Numbered from the stretch's first letter, positions 45,714-55,583 are shown. The stretch is 64,000 nt of DNA from CAVVFX01 sp963747535 (GCA_963747535.1 CAVVFX010000025.1:1-64000), one strand, 5' to 3'. Notes: generated by a model from the sequence alone, not told the origin. A program made the numbers and translations.

Positions 45714-47911
45714 GTTTTCGCCTCTTCTACTGCCGGTAGTTCCAGGTGAAAGGTCGCGCCGGCCTGCGGAAATTCTGCGGCTGCGTGCGCCTCCCCCCAT
45801 AACCGGCCCTTGTGAGCACGGACTATGGAGTTGCAGATGGACAACCCGAGTCCCAGCCCTTGTTTCTTAGTGGTGTAGAACGGTTCGAAAATGCGTTCTG
45901 CATCCGGTGGCAGACCGCAGCCGGTGTCCGAGACGGATACACGCACTGCACCGTTGCGGCGGGCCGTGGCCATTGTCAGGTGGCGGTTCTCGGGCAGATT
46001 TGCGGCCATCGCGTCGCAGGCATTGAGAATCAGGTTCAGAAGCACTTGCTGGACCTGGATGTGGTCGCCGGAAGCCAGAGGCAGATTATCGGCCAGGCTC
46101 GAGTGGACCTTGACGGACTGCCAGATGAGATCGCTGCGGGTGAGCTGGAGTACTGCGCGAATGGTGTCATTCAAGTCCAGCGGCTGGAGGCTGCATTGCC
46201 CTTGTTTGAGCAGCGATCGCAATCGCCGGATGACTTCGCCCGCCCGCTGGTCTTCGCTGACGATGTCTGTGAGAATGTCGCGCGCCTCGGCAAGATCGGG
46301 CGGCTGTTGTGCAAGAAGCCTCTGTGCGGCCTGGGCATTGGTGAGAATGATGGCCAGCGGCTGGTTCAATTCGTGCGCCAGCGAACTCGACAATTCGCTC
46401 ACCGTGGCAATGCGCGAAAGGTGCGCCATCTGGTTGCGCTGCTGCTCATTCTCGAGTGCCACTCGCTTGGTTTCGGTTATGTCCTGTTTGATTCCCACAA
46501 AGTGAGTGGTACGGCCGTTGCCGTCAAGCAGCGGCGAAATAGCCGCCCACTCCCAGTAAAGCTCGCCGCTCTTTTTGCGATTGTGGAACTCCCCTCGCCA
46601 CGTTTCCCCGCGCTTGAGACGCGCCCACAGTTCCTGATACATTGCGGGAGTGGTTTCGCCTGATTGCAAGAAGCGGGGATTCCGGCCGACGGTTTCCAGG
46701 AAGGAGTAGCCGGTCACCTCGCAGAACTTTCGGTTCACATAACTGATGTCGCCGTACAGGTCCGTGATGACCACCAGGTCCGGACTTTGCTCCAAAACGT
46801 GGGATAACTGGCGCACCTTTTCTTCCGCCTGCTTGCGGCTGCCAATATCTTCGATGACAGCGATAAACCACTGTGGCCGGCCAGCGTGATCTCGAACCAG
46901 CGCTGCCGTGAGATTAATCCAGACCAGTTCGCCGTTCCTCCGGATATAGCGCTTTTCCAGGGAGCAGTCGTTACGTTGGCCGGATAAAAGCAGGTTTGCC
47001 TGTTTCAGATCCTCAGCGCGGTCGTCTGGGTAAGTAATTCCCTGAAATGTCCGCTCCAGCATCTCTTCGCGGGAATAACCCGCAATATCGCAGAATCTCT
47101 GATTGACGCGCAGGAAACGTCCGTCGGGGGAAACGTGCGCAATCCCCATCGCCGCCTGCTCGAAGGTGGCGCGGAAGCGCTTCTCGCTCTCCCGGAGATC
47201 TTCCGCCAATTCGCCAGCACGCAAGACGTCGCGGGTCATTTCGTAGCCCATCGCTGCGACCACCGGCAGGCCGAAGAGACTCACTACCAGCGGCGACTCG
47301 ATCACGTGCCATAGCGCGAGCAGCGAATGCACCGCGGCGGCCGTTATAAAAAACAGGAGACTGGCGCCGATGGTCAGCGCCATCCGCCGGTCGCCGCGAC
47401 GCCAGACCGTTATCGTGGCGTCCGCGACGAAAATCACAAAGAACAACACACTCAGCTGGCCCACGAGCCTCCACGGATTCGCCACACCCGCGGGGAAAGA
47501 AACACTTTCACCCAGGAGTTGGATGTGCCGCACCTGGGTGATCTCGCCGTAGTTGAGATTCTGCCCGGTCAGGAAGTTGAGGAGCAGCGCGAACGTACGC
47601 AAAATACAGGTGGCCCACCAGAGCCAGGGTCGTCCCGCGCGCAGATAGACGCGCACGAAGCCAGTGAATGATAAGGTTATCACCCAGACCGGCACCTGAT
47701 ACCAGAGGTACAGCGTGCTGAGTTGTCGAGGCGTCTGTGCCCGCATCTCACATAACTCAATCGCCCCCATCGCTGCCACCGATGCCGCCAGTAGGAAAAA
47801 GAGCAGACTGGACCACTCCGCGCGCTTCTTGCACCAAACCAGCAGGTGTTCCGTCCCCAGGGTAAGACACGCTGCGGCGGACATGGACCAGACAATAGTG
47901 ACCCAACTCAT
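45710..47911 (-). CDS. PAS-containing membrane sensor histidine kinase
   Basis: This is a 733-residue kinase. The first 235 residues hold about seven transmembrane helices. Two PAS domains with PAC tails follow (about 245-360 and 370-485; GRFLRVNQRFCDIAGYSREE, SYVNRKFCEVTGYS). The dimerization histidine is in LSSSLAHELNQPLAI (about 520), and the ATPase domain has NLILNACDAM, DTGCGLPP and GLGLGLSIC. This is the FixL-like HPK4 type without a heme-binding signature that I can recognise. It is coupled to the FixJ-like regulator by a 4-bp overlap. It lies divergent from the channel gene, sharing the intergenic region with site b. Confidence 0.92.
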   Translation of the reverse strand: MSWVTIVWSMSAAACLTLGTEHLLVWCKKRAEWSSLLFFLLAASVAAMGAIELCEMRAQTPRQLSTLYLWYQVPVWVITLSFTGFVRVYLRAGRPWLWWATCILRTFALLLNFLTGQNLNYGEITQVRHIQLLGESVSFPAGVANPWRLVGQLSVLFFVIFVADATITVWRRGDRRMALTIGASLLFFITAAAVHSLLALWHVIESPLVVSLFGLPVVAAMGYEMTRDVLRAGELAEDLRESEKRFRATFEQAAMGIAHVSPDGRFLRVNQRFCDIAGYSREEMLERTFQGITYPDDRAEDLKQANLLLSGQRNDCSLEKRYIRRNGELVWINLTAALVRDHAGRPQWFIAVIEDIGSRKQAEEKVRQLSHVLEQSPDLVVITDLYGDISYVNRKFCEVTGYSFLETVGRNPRFLQSGETTPAMYQELWARLKRGETWRGEFHNRKKSGELYWEWAAISPLLDGNGRTTHFVGIKQDITETKRVALENEQQRNQMAHLSRIATVSELSSSLAHELNQPLAIILTNAQAAQRLLAQQPPDLAEARDILTDIVSEDQRAGEVIRRLRSLLKQGQCSLQPLDLNDTIRAVLQLTRSDLIWQSVKVHSSLADNLPLASGDHIQVQQVLLNLILNACDAMAANLPENRHLTMATARRNGAVRVSVSDTGCGLPPDAERIFEPFYTTKKQGLGLGLSICNSIVRAHKGRLWGEAHAAAEFPQAGATFHLELPAVEEAKT

Positions 47912-48261
47912 AGCGGGGCGAAGGGCAACCCGACCGGAGCGCAGGGGCAGCGATCCGTGATAGATGAACGGCGATCAATTGGAACGTACATAAACTCCAA
48001 TCCGGCTGACAAGATGTGGACGGTCGAACGTCTGATGCAAAATCTTTTTGCATTTGCTGCACAGCTTTGGGTCGAATGGCCGGCACCCGTATTGAACTAA
48101 AGTTCAATATCCTTTGCTCCGCATTCATGTCACATTGAGGCAGATGCTGCCAAGCGGCATGGAGTCTTTAGCCAGGGACGGGCCGTTCTGCATTGTCTCC
48201 GGCGCGTTCGAAACAGTCTCCGGTAGTGGAGCGCGCAGAACAAGCAAAGAAGGACAAAACT
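47912..48261. other. Divergent promoter region with palindrome site b
   Basis: This 350-bp gap separates the kinase (leftward) from the channel-like gene (rightward) and contains site b. No gene is seen. The conserved half downstream of the palindrome (TGTCACATTGAGG) points rightward. Confidence 0.5.
48091..48110 (+). promoter_or_regulatory. Conserved palindrome, site b (upstream of 48262)
   Basis: TATTGAACTAAAGTTCAATA, followed after 18 bp by TGTCACATTGAGGCAGATG. It lies 151 bp before the channel-like gene and about 180 bp before the divergent kinase gene. Confidence 0.85.
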
Positions 48262-49173
48262 ATGAAACGAAACACACGACTATGTAACGCGGCCCTCACG
48301 GGCCTGCTCGTTCTCGGAATTACCGCGCCACTGATTGCGCAGGATGCGCCTGCCGCGCCCGCAGCTCCAGCCGACGCCACGCCAGCCCCGGCAGCGGCGG
48401 CAAATGCCGATCAGTTGAGAAAAGCGGCGCAGAACCCGGTTGCCAGCCTCATCAGCGTCCCCGTCCAGCCCCTCTGGAACTTCGGCATCGGGCCGGCCGA
48501 CCGCACCGGGAATGTGACACTAATCCAGCCCGTGATTCCTGTTACCGTATCGCAAGACTGGAACCTCATCATCCGCTGGATTACGCCGATCGTATATCAA
48601 CCGATCCCTGTACCCCAGCGAGTCGGTCCCCCGGCGCAAAACACTGGGATCTACGGTTTGGGAGACATGAACCCTTCGTTCTTCCTCTCCCCGAAGCAGA
48701 GCAAGATCATCTGGGGCGCCGGGGCAACCATGGTGTTGCCGACAGCAACCAATACCACGTATCTCGGCCAGGGAAAACTCAGCCTGGGGCCCACCTTCGT
48801 CGCACTGATTCAACCGTCGAAGTTTACGATCGGGTTTCTAACAAACAACTATTGGTCGGTCGCCGGGCATGACAATAGCTATAAACCTTCCGTGAACCAG
48901 TTTCTTGTGCAGTGGTTCGTCAACTACAATATGAAGAAGGGCTGGTATCTCACCACCGCGCCGATCGTCACCGCCAACTGGAGAGCGACCAGCGGTAATA
49001 TCTGGACGACGCCACTAGGCGGCGGAGTGGGACGAATCATGAGGCTTGGATTCCAACCGGTGAATATTTCCGCGCAGTTGTACGGCAACGCCGTCCGTCC
49101 CGCGGGAGCTTCGTCGTGGGCCTTGAAGTTGCAGTGCGCATTTCTATTTCCCAAGAAACCGACCCCCAAATAA
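48262..49173 (+). CDS. Secreted/outer-membrane channel-like protein (MetA-degradation transporter family)
   Basis: This protein of about 303 residues has a signal peptide (NAALTGLLVLGITAPLIAQ, about 8-26), an alanine/proline-rich linker and then a run of amphipathic beta strands. Repeated aromatic-glycine patterns (WNFGIGPADRTGN, LGDMNPSFFLSPKQ, GAGATMVLPTATN) and a C terminus ending in alternating hydrophobics support an outer-membrane barrel. The pattern is that of Phenol_MetA_deg-like proteins, often annotated as transporters. The ATG at 48262 follows AAGGA. A decayed relative lies at 58669-59510. The partner substrate is unknown; its place in the regulon suggests uptake linked to the sulfatase. 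Confidence 0.75.
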   Translation: MKRNTRLCNAALTGLLVLGITAPLIAQDAPAAPAAPADATPAPAAAANADQLRKAAQNPVASLISVPVQPLWNFGIGPADRTGNVTLIQPVIPVTVSQDWNLIIRWITPIVYQPIPVPQRVGPPAQNTGIYGLGDMNPSFFLSPKQSKIIWGAGATMVLPTATNTTYLGQGKLSLGPTFVALIQPSKFTIGFLTNNYWSVAGHDNSYKPSVNQFLVQWFVNYNMKKGWYLTTAPIVTANWRATSGNIWTTPLGGGVGRIMRLGFQPVNISAQLYGNAVRPAGASSWALKLQCAFLFPKKPTPK

Positions 49174-49269
49174 GCAGATTTCACTTACACCTTCGAGCGC
49201 GGCTTCCCCACCGGTACCGCTGCCGGGACCGCGCTGCGCGTCGAGGCAACAAGGGAGATGCGGCTTTCA

Positions 49270-50481
49270 TCAAAGCCCCCATCCTCTTTCCAATGCTTGC
49301 TGAGATCTCATTAGGGACACGAATGCTGGATACTGGAGGCGCGCTCTTTCGTCACGCGCGCTCCCCGGAGAGGAAGGAGACGACGGAGAAGTCGGAACCG
49401 TGTGCCCGGCAAGAAGCTGTTCCCGGCGCTTGGCGATCCACGCTTCATCCGCCGATCCATCAACGTGGGCGCAGACATTGCCTTTCGCATCGCAATCGAA
49501 TTGAACATAGTCTTGGGCTGGGTCCAGTTCGCCATTCAGCAGGATATTGGCCAGCGCCGGGGACAGGACGTTGTCTACTGTCCGCCGCATATTGCGAGCG
49601 CCGTATTCCATACTGAAACCTTGCGCCAGCAGGTAGCCCTTGAGGTTATCTCCGCAGTTAAAAAGCAGACCCAGGGGATTTGTGGCCAGCAACGAACTCT
49701 GCAGTCTGGCTATCTCTACTTCCATGACTTGTGCCACCGCACTCTGGCGCAGCGGCAAGAAAACCACGATGTCATCGACGCGATTGCAGAACTCGGGAGG
49801 GAATTCCTTCTTTACCGCATTCAAAGCGGTCTCCTGCATCTGCTTAACGACATCGACGGTCACGTCCGCGAGATCGGCCAAAAAGCCGATCCGCTTGTTG
49901 AAGATGTTCTGCATTTCGCGGGCACCGGCATTCGTGGTCATTACGATGACCGTGTTAGTCATGTCTGTCGTCGTGCCATTGCCAAGTTGCGCCTTGCCAT
50001 CTTCCATAATGCCCAGCATCAGGTTCAGAATCCTCGGGCCGCCCTTCTCTATTTCGTCAAAAAGCACAGTTGCCGGGAATCCTGCGCCGACATGCTTCTC
50101 AATGTTGTTTTGCGAGAGGATCGGCTCAACCCCACCGTCCCCGCCGCTACCGCCGAACGAGTCGCGGTAGCCCACCGGCGAGCCGATGACCATTGATGCG
50201 TAACCCTCATGCACAAACCCATCGCAATGGACCTCGATCTGAGCATCGTTTCCTTTGGTGAGGCGGTTAAAGATGCGGCCGGAAAGTGTTTTCCCGACGC
50301 CTGTCGGGCCGACCAACAAAAGAACCCGCTTGGGGCGGTTAGGGTTGGATACATTAGCCTTAAGCTGACCAAAAAGCCTGGCGAACCTCTCACTGGCACT
50401 CGGTTGGCCAACAACCAGCGAATTGAAACGATCTTCAAACTCCCGAACCAACTGCGGCGTTTCCACGTTCAGTGGGCGCAT
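49270..50481 (-). CDS. Stand-alone ClpX/ClpB-like AAA+ ATPase
   Basis: This 403-residue protein corresponds to one AAA+ module of the AAA_2 type. Walker A is LLVGPTGVGKTLSGR (about 55-69) and the pore-region segment is HEGYASMVIGSPVGYRDS. Walker B is VLFDEIEKGGPRILNLML (about 143-160), sensor 1 is VIVMTTNAG, and a C-terminal small domain carries GFSMEYGARNMRRTVD (sensor 2). Unlike ClpA/B it has no N-domain or second module, and unlike ClpX it has no zinc domain. It may remodel proteins of this block. It ends against the channel gene and starts 200 bp from site c. Confidence 0.85.
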   Translation of the reverse strand: MRPLNVETPQLVREFEDRFNSLVVGQPSASERFARLFGQLKANVSNPNRPKRVLLLVGPTGVGKTLSGRIFNRLTKGNDAQIEVHCDGFVHEGYASMVIGSPVGYRDSFGGSGGDGGVEPILSQNNIEKHVGAGFPATVLFDEIEKGGPRILNLMLGIMEDGKAQLGNGTTTDMTNTVIVMTTNAGAREMQNIFNKRIGFLADLADVTVDVVKQMQETALNAVKKEFPPEFCNRVDDIVVFLPLRQSAVAQVMEVEIARLQSSLLATNPLGLLFNCGDNLKGYLLAQGFSMEYGARNMRRTVDNVLSPALANILLNGELDPAQDYVQFDCDAKGNVCAHVDGSADEAWIAKRREQLLAGHTVPTSPSSPSSPGSARDERARLQYPAFVSLMRSQQALERGWGL

Positions 50482-50684
50482 GTTTTCTCCCTTTCAAATG
50501 ATGCGATGGCCCCGGCTAAGACGATCGGGAACCCCTGCTCCCTGCCTGATGATAATCAATTCTACGGCCTCCGGCACATGCCCCTTTTGCTGCTATATCC
50601 GTTCCGCGCCAAAGGATGCTCCAAACGGACGGGCCGATTTGCTCTCGGACGACCAGGGTCTGACGGAAAACACTACAGCAGGCG

Positions 50685-50704
50685 TATTGAACTAAAGTTC
50701 AATA
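50685..50704 (+). promoter_or_regulatory. Conserved palindrome, site c (upstream of sulfatase 50940)
   Basis: TATTGAACTAAAGTTCAATA with TGTCATGTTGAGGCA after 18 bp. It lies 235 bp before the sulfatase and about 205 bp from the divergent AAA+ gene. Confidence 0.85.
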
Positions 50705-50939
50705 TCTTTCGCTCCGCAGCCGTGTCATGTTGAGGCATGTGGTGCAAGACAGCTTGCGCCATAGGTCCGGTGCTCGCGAGATCAGCGGGTCCTACCTCGA
50801 CTGCTGCAAAACCTGGTAAACGCGTCCCCGCGCCGGCCCCGAGCGCCGGGACTCGTTCGGAGATTCAGACGGATCGGGACAACGGCACGGTGCACCACTG
50901 CTAGATGGTGCGATACGAACAGAGAATAGGAGAATAAGA

Positions 50940-52451
50940 ATGGCAACGAAAAAACCGAACATCCTCATCCTTTGGGGGGATGACATTGGCTGGTTCAATA
51001 TCAGCGCGTACAATCACGGCATCATGGGCTACCGCACCCCGAACATCGACCGGCTCGCGCAACAAGGGGCGATGTTTACAGATTGGTACGGCCAGCAAAG
51101 TTGCACGGCAGGCCGGGCGGCGTTCATCACCGGCCAGTCGCCCATCCGGACCGGCCTGACCAAAGTTGGTTTGCCCGGATCCAAACTCGGGCTGCAACCG
51201 GAAGACCCCACCATCGCTGAATTGCTGAAACCGCAGGGCTACGTCTGCGGGCAGTTCGGCAAGAACCATCTCGGCGACCGCGATGAGTTCCTTCCGACCG
51301 TGCACGGCTTCGACGAATTCTTTGGGAACCTCTATCACCTGAATGCCGAAGAAGAACCGGAGTGCGAGGACTATCCGAAGAATCCCGAATTCGTCAAAAA
51401 GTTCGGGCCTCGGGGTGTGCTGCACTGCTTTGCGAATGCGGACGGCACGCAGACCATCGAAGATACCGGCCGTTTGACCAAAAAGCGTATGGAGACCATG
51501 GATGAAGAGATCACGGCAGGCGCGATGGACTTCATGGAACGCCAGGTTAAGGCCGACAAGCCCTTCTTTTGTTGGTGGAACTCCACCAAGATGCACATCT
51601 GGACTCACCTGAAAGATGAACTCAAGGGCGCGACCGGCCTCGGAGTCTATCCCGACGGCATGGTGGAGCACGACCGTCAAGTGGGACAGATGCTCGCCAA
51701 ACTCGAAGAGTTGGGAGTCGCTGATAACACCATTGTGATGTACTCCACGGACAACGGCGCCGAGGAATTGAGCTGGCCTGACGGCGGGGCCACTCCCTTC
51801 CGCGGCGAGAAGGATACGAACTGGGACGGCGGCTGGCGTGTACCTTGTGCCATTCGCTGGCCGGGAGTTATCAAGCCGGGCACGGTTTCCAACGAAGTCT
51901 TCTCACACCAGGATATGCTTCCCACCCTGGTGGCCGCTGCCGGCGAACCGGATATCGTGGCCAAATGCAAGGCGGGCTACAAGGCCGGCACCAAGACCTT
52001 TAAGGTCTATCTCGACGGCTTCAATATTCTCCCGCACCTGAAGGGTGAGGCGAAGAACCCACGTCCGGGGTTCCTCTACTGGAGCGACGAGGGCGACCTT
52101 TTCGCGCTCCGTTACGGGGATTGGAAGGTCCATTTCATGGAGCAACGGTCGGAGGGTGCCCCCGCATGGCAGGATCCATTCACGCCCCTGCGGTTCCCGA
52201 AGCTTATGAACCTACGGACAGATCCCTTCGAGGAGGCAGACAAGTCTGGCTCGATTTTCTACTGGAAGTGGCGGTCGGATCGCGTTTTCATGTTTGCACC
52301 GGCCGGCGGGCTCATCGCGCAGTACATGCAGACCATGATGGAGTTCCCGCCGCGTCAAAGCCCGGAGGGATGGAGTGTCAGCGGTCTAATGGAGAAACTC
52401 AGACGACACCAGGAGGCTCTGGAATCCGGCTCGGGCGCCGGCGTAAAGTAG
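50940..52451 (+). CDS. Arylsulfatase (CTAGR type)
   Basis: This is a 503-residue sulfatase starting MATKKPNILILWGDDIG. Metal aspartates are at 14-15. The formylglycine site is CTAGRAAFITGQ with Cys55, GKNHLGDRDEF is near 108 and YSTDNGAEEL near 270. It has no signal peptide and no beta-sandwich tail, like its paralogue at 27785. It is preceded by GAATAGGAG, by palindrome site c, and followed by a strong terminator, so it forms a single-gene unit. It is the only sulfatase in the regulated 44-58 kb block. Confidence 0.93.
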   Translation: MATKKPNILILWGDDIGWFNISAYNHGIMGYRTPNIDRLAQQGAMFTDWYGQQSCTAGRAAFITGQSPIRTGLTKVGLPGSKLGLQPEDPTIAELLKPQGYVCGQFGKNHLGDRDEFLPTVHGFDEFFGNLYHLNAEEEPECEDYPKNPEFVKKFGPRGVLHCFANADGTQTIEDTGRLTKKRMETMDEEITAGAMDFMERQVKADKPFFCWWNSTKMHIWTHLKDELKGATGLGVYPDGMVEHDRQVGQMLAKLEELGVADNTIVMYSTDNGAEELSWPDGGATPFRGEKDTNWDGGWRVPCAIRWPGVIKPGTVSNEVFSHQDMLPTLVAAAGEPDIVAKCKAGYKAGTKTFKVYLDGFNILPHLKGEAKNPRPGFLYWSDEGDLFALRYGDWKVHFMEQRSEGAPAWQDPFTPLRFPKLMNLRTDPFEEADKSGSIFYWKWRSDRVFMFAPAGGLIAQYMQTMMEFPPRQSPEGWSVSGLMEKLRRHQEALESGSGAGVK

Positions 52452-52480
52452 CCGTATCGTCCATTTCGAGGCTGTAGTGC

Positions 52481-52514
52481 GCGGGGCGCGATCCCAACCG
52501 GGATTGCGCCCCGC
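52481..52514 (+). terminator. Rho-independent terminator after sulfatase
   Basis: A stem of 15 bp (GCGGGGCGCGATCCC and GGGATTGCGCCCCGC, one mismatch pair) with loop AACC is followed by TTGTTTC. It lies 30 bp after the sulfatase stop at 52451. Confidence 0.85.
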
Positions 52515-52651
52515 TTGTTTCTTGTTCAGCGCTTCGCCGTGGCGGAGCAACGGGATGTACTCTCGAAGATCTGGCGGCGATAGGCTCGCTCTTAGAAACG
52601 CCGGAATCGACGCGGTGCAGAGAGTAGCGCGGAAGGCCGGGCGGTTGGAGA

Positions 52652-55162
52652 TCAGCTGCGGTCCGTGGCCTGGATGGTCGGCGCAGCAGCAGGCACAACT
52701 TCCCGAAGCGTTTGGATCAGATCCTCGAGCCGGCAGGGTTTTTGGAGAAAGCGCTGGTTGGTATGCAGGCCTGGCTCACTCTCGGCGGTCGGGTCGAGCG
52801 CGCTGATGAAAAGCACCGGAACATCCGCCTTCACTCGGCGCATCTCGTCGTACACGTCGCGGTTGGACAGGCCGGGAAGGGTAAGGTCAAGGACGACAGC
52901 AGCAATCTCGCTCGCGCGCTCGGCAAACATCTGGACCGCGACAAGGCCGTCGTGCGCCTCCAGGACGTAAAATCCTTCCCTCTTGAGAGCGGGCGCCATC
53001 GCCGGGTTGAGCCCGTTCTCGTCGTCCACCACTAACATTACGCTAGCGTCGGACCGGCGATCCCGATAGGGCAACCAAATCTTGAATCTGGAGCCTTCCT
53101 CCGGAGCACTCACCACCCCAATCGCGCCGCCCATCACGCGGATGATGCCCTGCACGGAAGCTAGTCCCAGTCCCCGCCCAAGAACCTTGGTGGAGAAGAA
53201 GGGGTCGAAGATTCTGGCTTTGATTTCCTCGGTCATGCCGCAACCGGTGTCTGCGACCTCCAACAGGACGTAATCGCCACCGCCGATGGCGGGAGGTCTT
53301 GATTCCGAGGATTCTCCTCCCAGCCGCACGCAGGAAGTCGACAGGGTGACAGTTCCGGGCTTGGCATCAAGCGCCTCGGACCCATTTATCACCAGGTTCA
53401 TCACTACCTGGCGAAGCTGGGCGGCGCTGGTCCAGATGGGCGGCACGGCGCCCGACAGATTCATGCGTAACGACGTTGAGCGGGGGACGGACACTCGCAG
53501 CAACCGAACCATCTCTTCAATGAGTGAAGATAGATCGACCGCTTCGAACAGATCGGCATCCCCGCGGCCCGCATAGTCCAGCATGAGCTTCACAATCACC
53601 GAGGCGCGACCGGCAACCGTCGCAATATCAGTAACGCTCTCGCGTGCAGGCGATTCCTCGGGGATCTCCTGCAGGGCCAGATCCGCATTTCCAAGAATTG
53701 CGCCCAGAAAATTATTGAAGTCGTGAGCGATCCCTGCGGCCATTACACCCAGACCTTCCAGCTTCTGGTTCGCGAGAGATTGCTCCTGGGCGCGTTTGAT
53801 TTCGGTGATGTCCAGGATGAGAACGATGCGGCCAGCGAATTCACCGTGTATGAAACGAGGACTTGCCGTGGCGGCTACCCAGCTGTACTCCCCGTCGTGC
53901 CTCCGAAGGCGGTGTTCAATCTGACTCACACGCCGTTCCCGGACCGCGGCGTGGGTCTCCAGAACGAGGCGGTTCACGTCCTCGGGATGGACGACTTGGA
54001 GCCAATCGTCGCCCACGAATTGTTCCATCTTAACCCCTAAAAATGTCAAGAGCCACTTGCTCCCGTAGGCGGGGAGCCCTTCCCGGTTGAATAAGACGAT
54101 TCCCGCCGGGACGTTATCTGCCATGGTGCGGAAGCGTTCTTCGCTTTCTCGCAGTTGCTCCTCGGCGCGCCTTCGTTCGGTGACGTCCTCGATCGTGGTA
54201 ACCATCCCCTCAAACTCGCCTGCGGCATTCACTAGGGGCGCCGTATTAACCGACAACAAAATGCGTCTGTCATCCTGCTGGATGGCGATCGGGATCCCAT
54301 AGATGGCCTCGCGGCGGTTCCGGGTCTGGATAAATGGCAACTGATCGTGGGGCAACGGCTGCCCGTCGTAGGTGGTGATATTCCATTCGTCTGAGTCGAA
54401 GGAACGACGGAAAAGTTCGTCTCTTGTTGCGCCGAGCACGTCTGCGCCCCGCATGTTTGCGAAACGGATCTGCCCTTTACGATCGAGCGCCAGGATGCCG
54501 GAAGGGCTGGTATCCATGACGGTGGACAGCAATTCGTGCTCCTTGCGCAGAGCCTCCTGGTCGAGCCTGGACTGAGCCAGTGAATCCCGTAGCGCCCGCA
54601 TGATTTGAGCTACCGGCACCGATGCAATTAGGAAGGAGTACACCATCACTGCCCAGGCGGCGATAGGGCGGCTCGGGAAATACAAGTAAGGTCCCAGGCC
54701 CGCTGCCTCCATGAGCGCTAGCGCAAGACAACTTCCAATACAGAGGGCCGCGGTCCACAGTGTTGCACGCCGGCCAAGCAGCCATGCCGCGGAAATCGGC
54801 AGGGCCATATACAACATCAGGAACGGGCTGCGGAACCCACCGCTGGGCACGATCAGAAAACTGCTGACGAGCCAAGTTCCCGCGACATAAAGGATCGCGG
54901 ATTTTCGCAGCGACCCGCGCCTGAGCTGGTAGCGCGCGAGGGCCGCCGTAAATAGCCAACCACACTCAAGGGCCAAGGCGGCGAGTTTCCGGGCGGGGAA
55001 CCAGGGCCCGATGATGATGGCAGACGTGCCCACCCAGATCAGGATGCACACCAGGAGAATGTGCAGAACACGCGCCACCGGTTCCGCCGCCAGTGGCCCA
55101 TCGAGCCGGAACATCCCGGCGAGCCGGGGTTTAACAATGCGTGATAGCCAGGAAAATCCCAC
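52652..55162 (-). CDS. Hybrid sensor histidine kinase (membrane, PAS, kinase, receiver)
   Basis: This is an 836-residue protein. Five to six transmembrane helices lie in the first 180 residues. PAS domains follow at about 215-335 (LSTVMDTSPSGILALDRKGQ) and 345-465, then the histidine in MAAGIAHDFNNFLGAIL (about 480). The ATPase domain has NLVINGSEAL and DTGCGMTEE. The C-terminal receiver (about 705-825) has VVDDENG, Asp in VVLDLTLPG and the lysine in FLQKPCR. The likely start is a GTG at 55162 without a clear ribosome-binding site, so the true start may differ. No separate regulator lies beside it; it may signal to the single-domain regulator at 44622. Confidence 0.9.
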   Translation of the reverse strand: MGFSWLSRIVKPRLAGMFRLDGPLAAEPVARVLHILLVCILIWVGTSAIIIGPWFPARKLAALALECGWLFTAALARYQLRRGSLRKSAILYVAGTWLVSSFLIVPSGGFRSPFLMLYMALPISAAWLLGRRATLWTAALCIGSCLALALMEAAGLGPYLYFPSRPIAAWAVMVYSFLIASVPVAQIMRALRDSLAQSRLDQEALRKEHELLSTVMDTSPSGILALDRKGQIRFANMRGADVLGATRDELFRRSFDSDEWNITTYDGQPLPHDQLPFIQTRNRREAIYGIPIAIQQDDRRILLSVNTAPLVNAAGEFEGMVTTIEDVTERRRAEEQLRESEERFRTMADNVPAGIVLFNREGLPAYGSKWLLTFLGVKMEQFVGDDWLQVVHPEDVNRLVLETHAAVRERRVSQIEHRLRRHDGEYSWVAATASPRFIHGEFAGRIVLILDITEIKRAQEQSLANQKLEGLGVMAAGIAHDFNNFLGAILGNADLALQEIPEESPARESVTDIATVAGRASVIVKLMLDYAGRGDADLFEAVDLSSLIEEMVRLLRVSVPRSTSLRMNLSGAVPPIWTSAAQLRQVVMNLVINGSEALDAKPGTVTLSTSCVRLGGESSESRPPAIGGGDYVLLEVADTGCGMTEEIKARIFDPFFSTKVLGRGLGLASVQGIIRVMGGAIGVVSAPEEGSRFKIWLPYRDRRSDASVMLVVDDENGLNPAMAPALKREGFYVLEAHDGLVAVQMFAERASEIAAVVLDLTLPGLSNRDVYDEMRRVKADVPVLFISALDPTAESEPGLHTNQRFLQKPCRLEDLIQTLREVVPAAAPTIQATDRS

Positions 55163-55583
55163 AGGAGTTACCCCCCCGTCCAGTATGCACCAGCAGGGGG
55201 TGCAAGCAACTCGCCACGACCCTGAAGCTCAACGGCTATTGCACGGCGCATTTCGGCGAGTGCCACGAAAAGCCTGCCTGGGAAACGGGGCCGATGGGAT
55301 CAATGGCCCGCTGGCGGCGGGTTCGAATACTTCTGCAGCTTTCGCGGCGCTGAGACCAAACAGCTCTATCCGGCGATTCGTGCTGCACGACCTGAAAACG
55401 CAACGCGACCAGAAGATCGACTGTTATCGCTATCAATCGGGCGAGTCCGTTTTGCCCGGCAGGCTCCCCGAAAACGTTCAGTCGCGCTGAGAGCGGCGGA
55501 TGATCACCCCGCGACGCTCGGCGGTCCCTCCTAGTGGAACAGCCAGTGGCGCCTCCGTCCCAGGTCAGGATTCTCCGTTTCCT
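55163..55583 (+). pseudogene. Internal sulfatase remnant
   Basis: Codons from about 55208 read LATTLKLNGYCTAHFGECHE, then KPAWETGP. After a frameshift near 55302 they read WPAGGGFEYFCSFRGAETKQ. They align with residues 138-185 of the sulfatase at 25841 (ARTLKLNGYATAQFGKCHE and GGGFEYFYGFIGGETNQ). The rest of the gene is gone. It lies between the kinase and DUF2252 genes. Confidence 0.75.

Noticed and set aside
49402..50196. 264-codon plus-strand frame opposite the AAA+ gene
   Set aside because: Antisense shadow; the minus-strand frame has Walker motifs and family-typical residues.
45031..50704. GAAC-N4-GTTC inside the palindromes resembles the Gram-positive LexA (SOS) box
   Set aside because: The linked genes are not DNA-repair genes, sites d and e lose the right half-box, and a second conserved block at fixed distance is not part of an SOS box. 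Kept only as an alternative.
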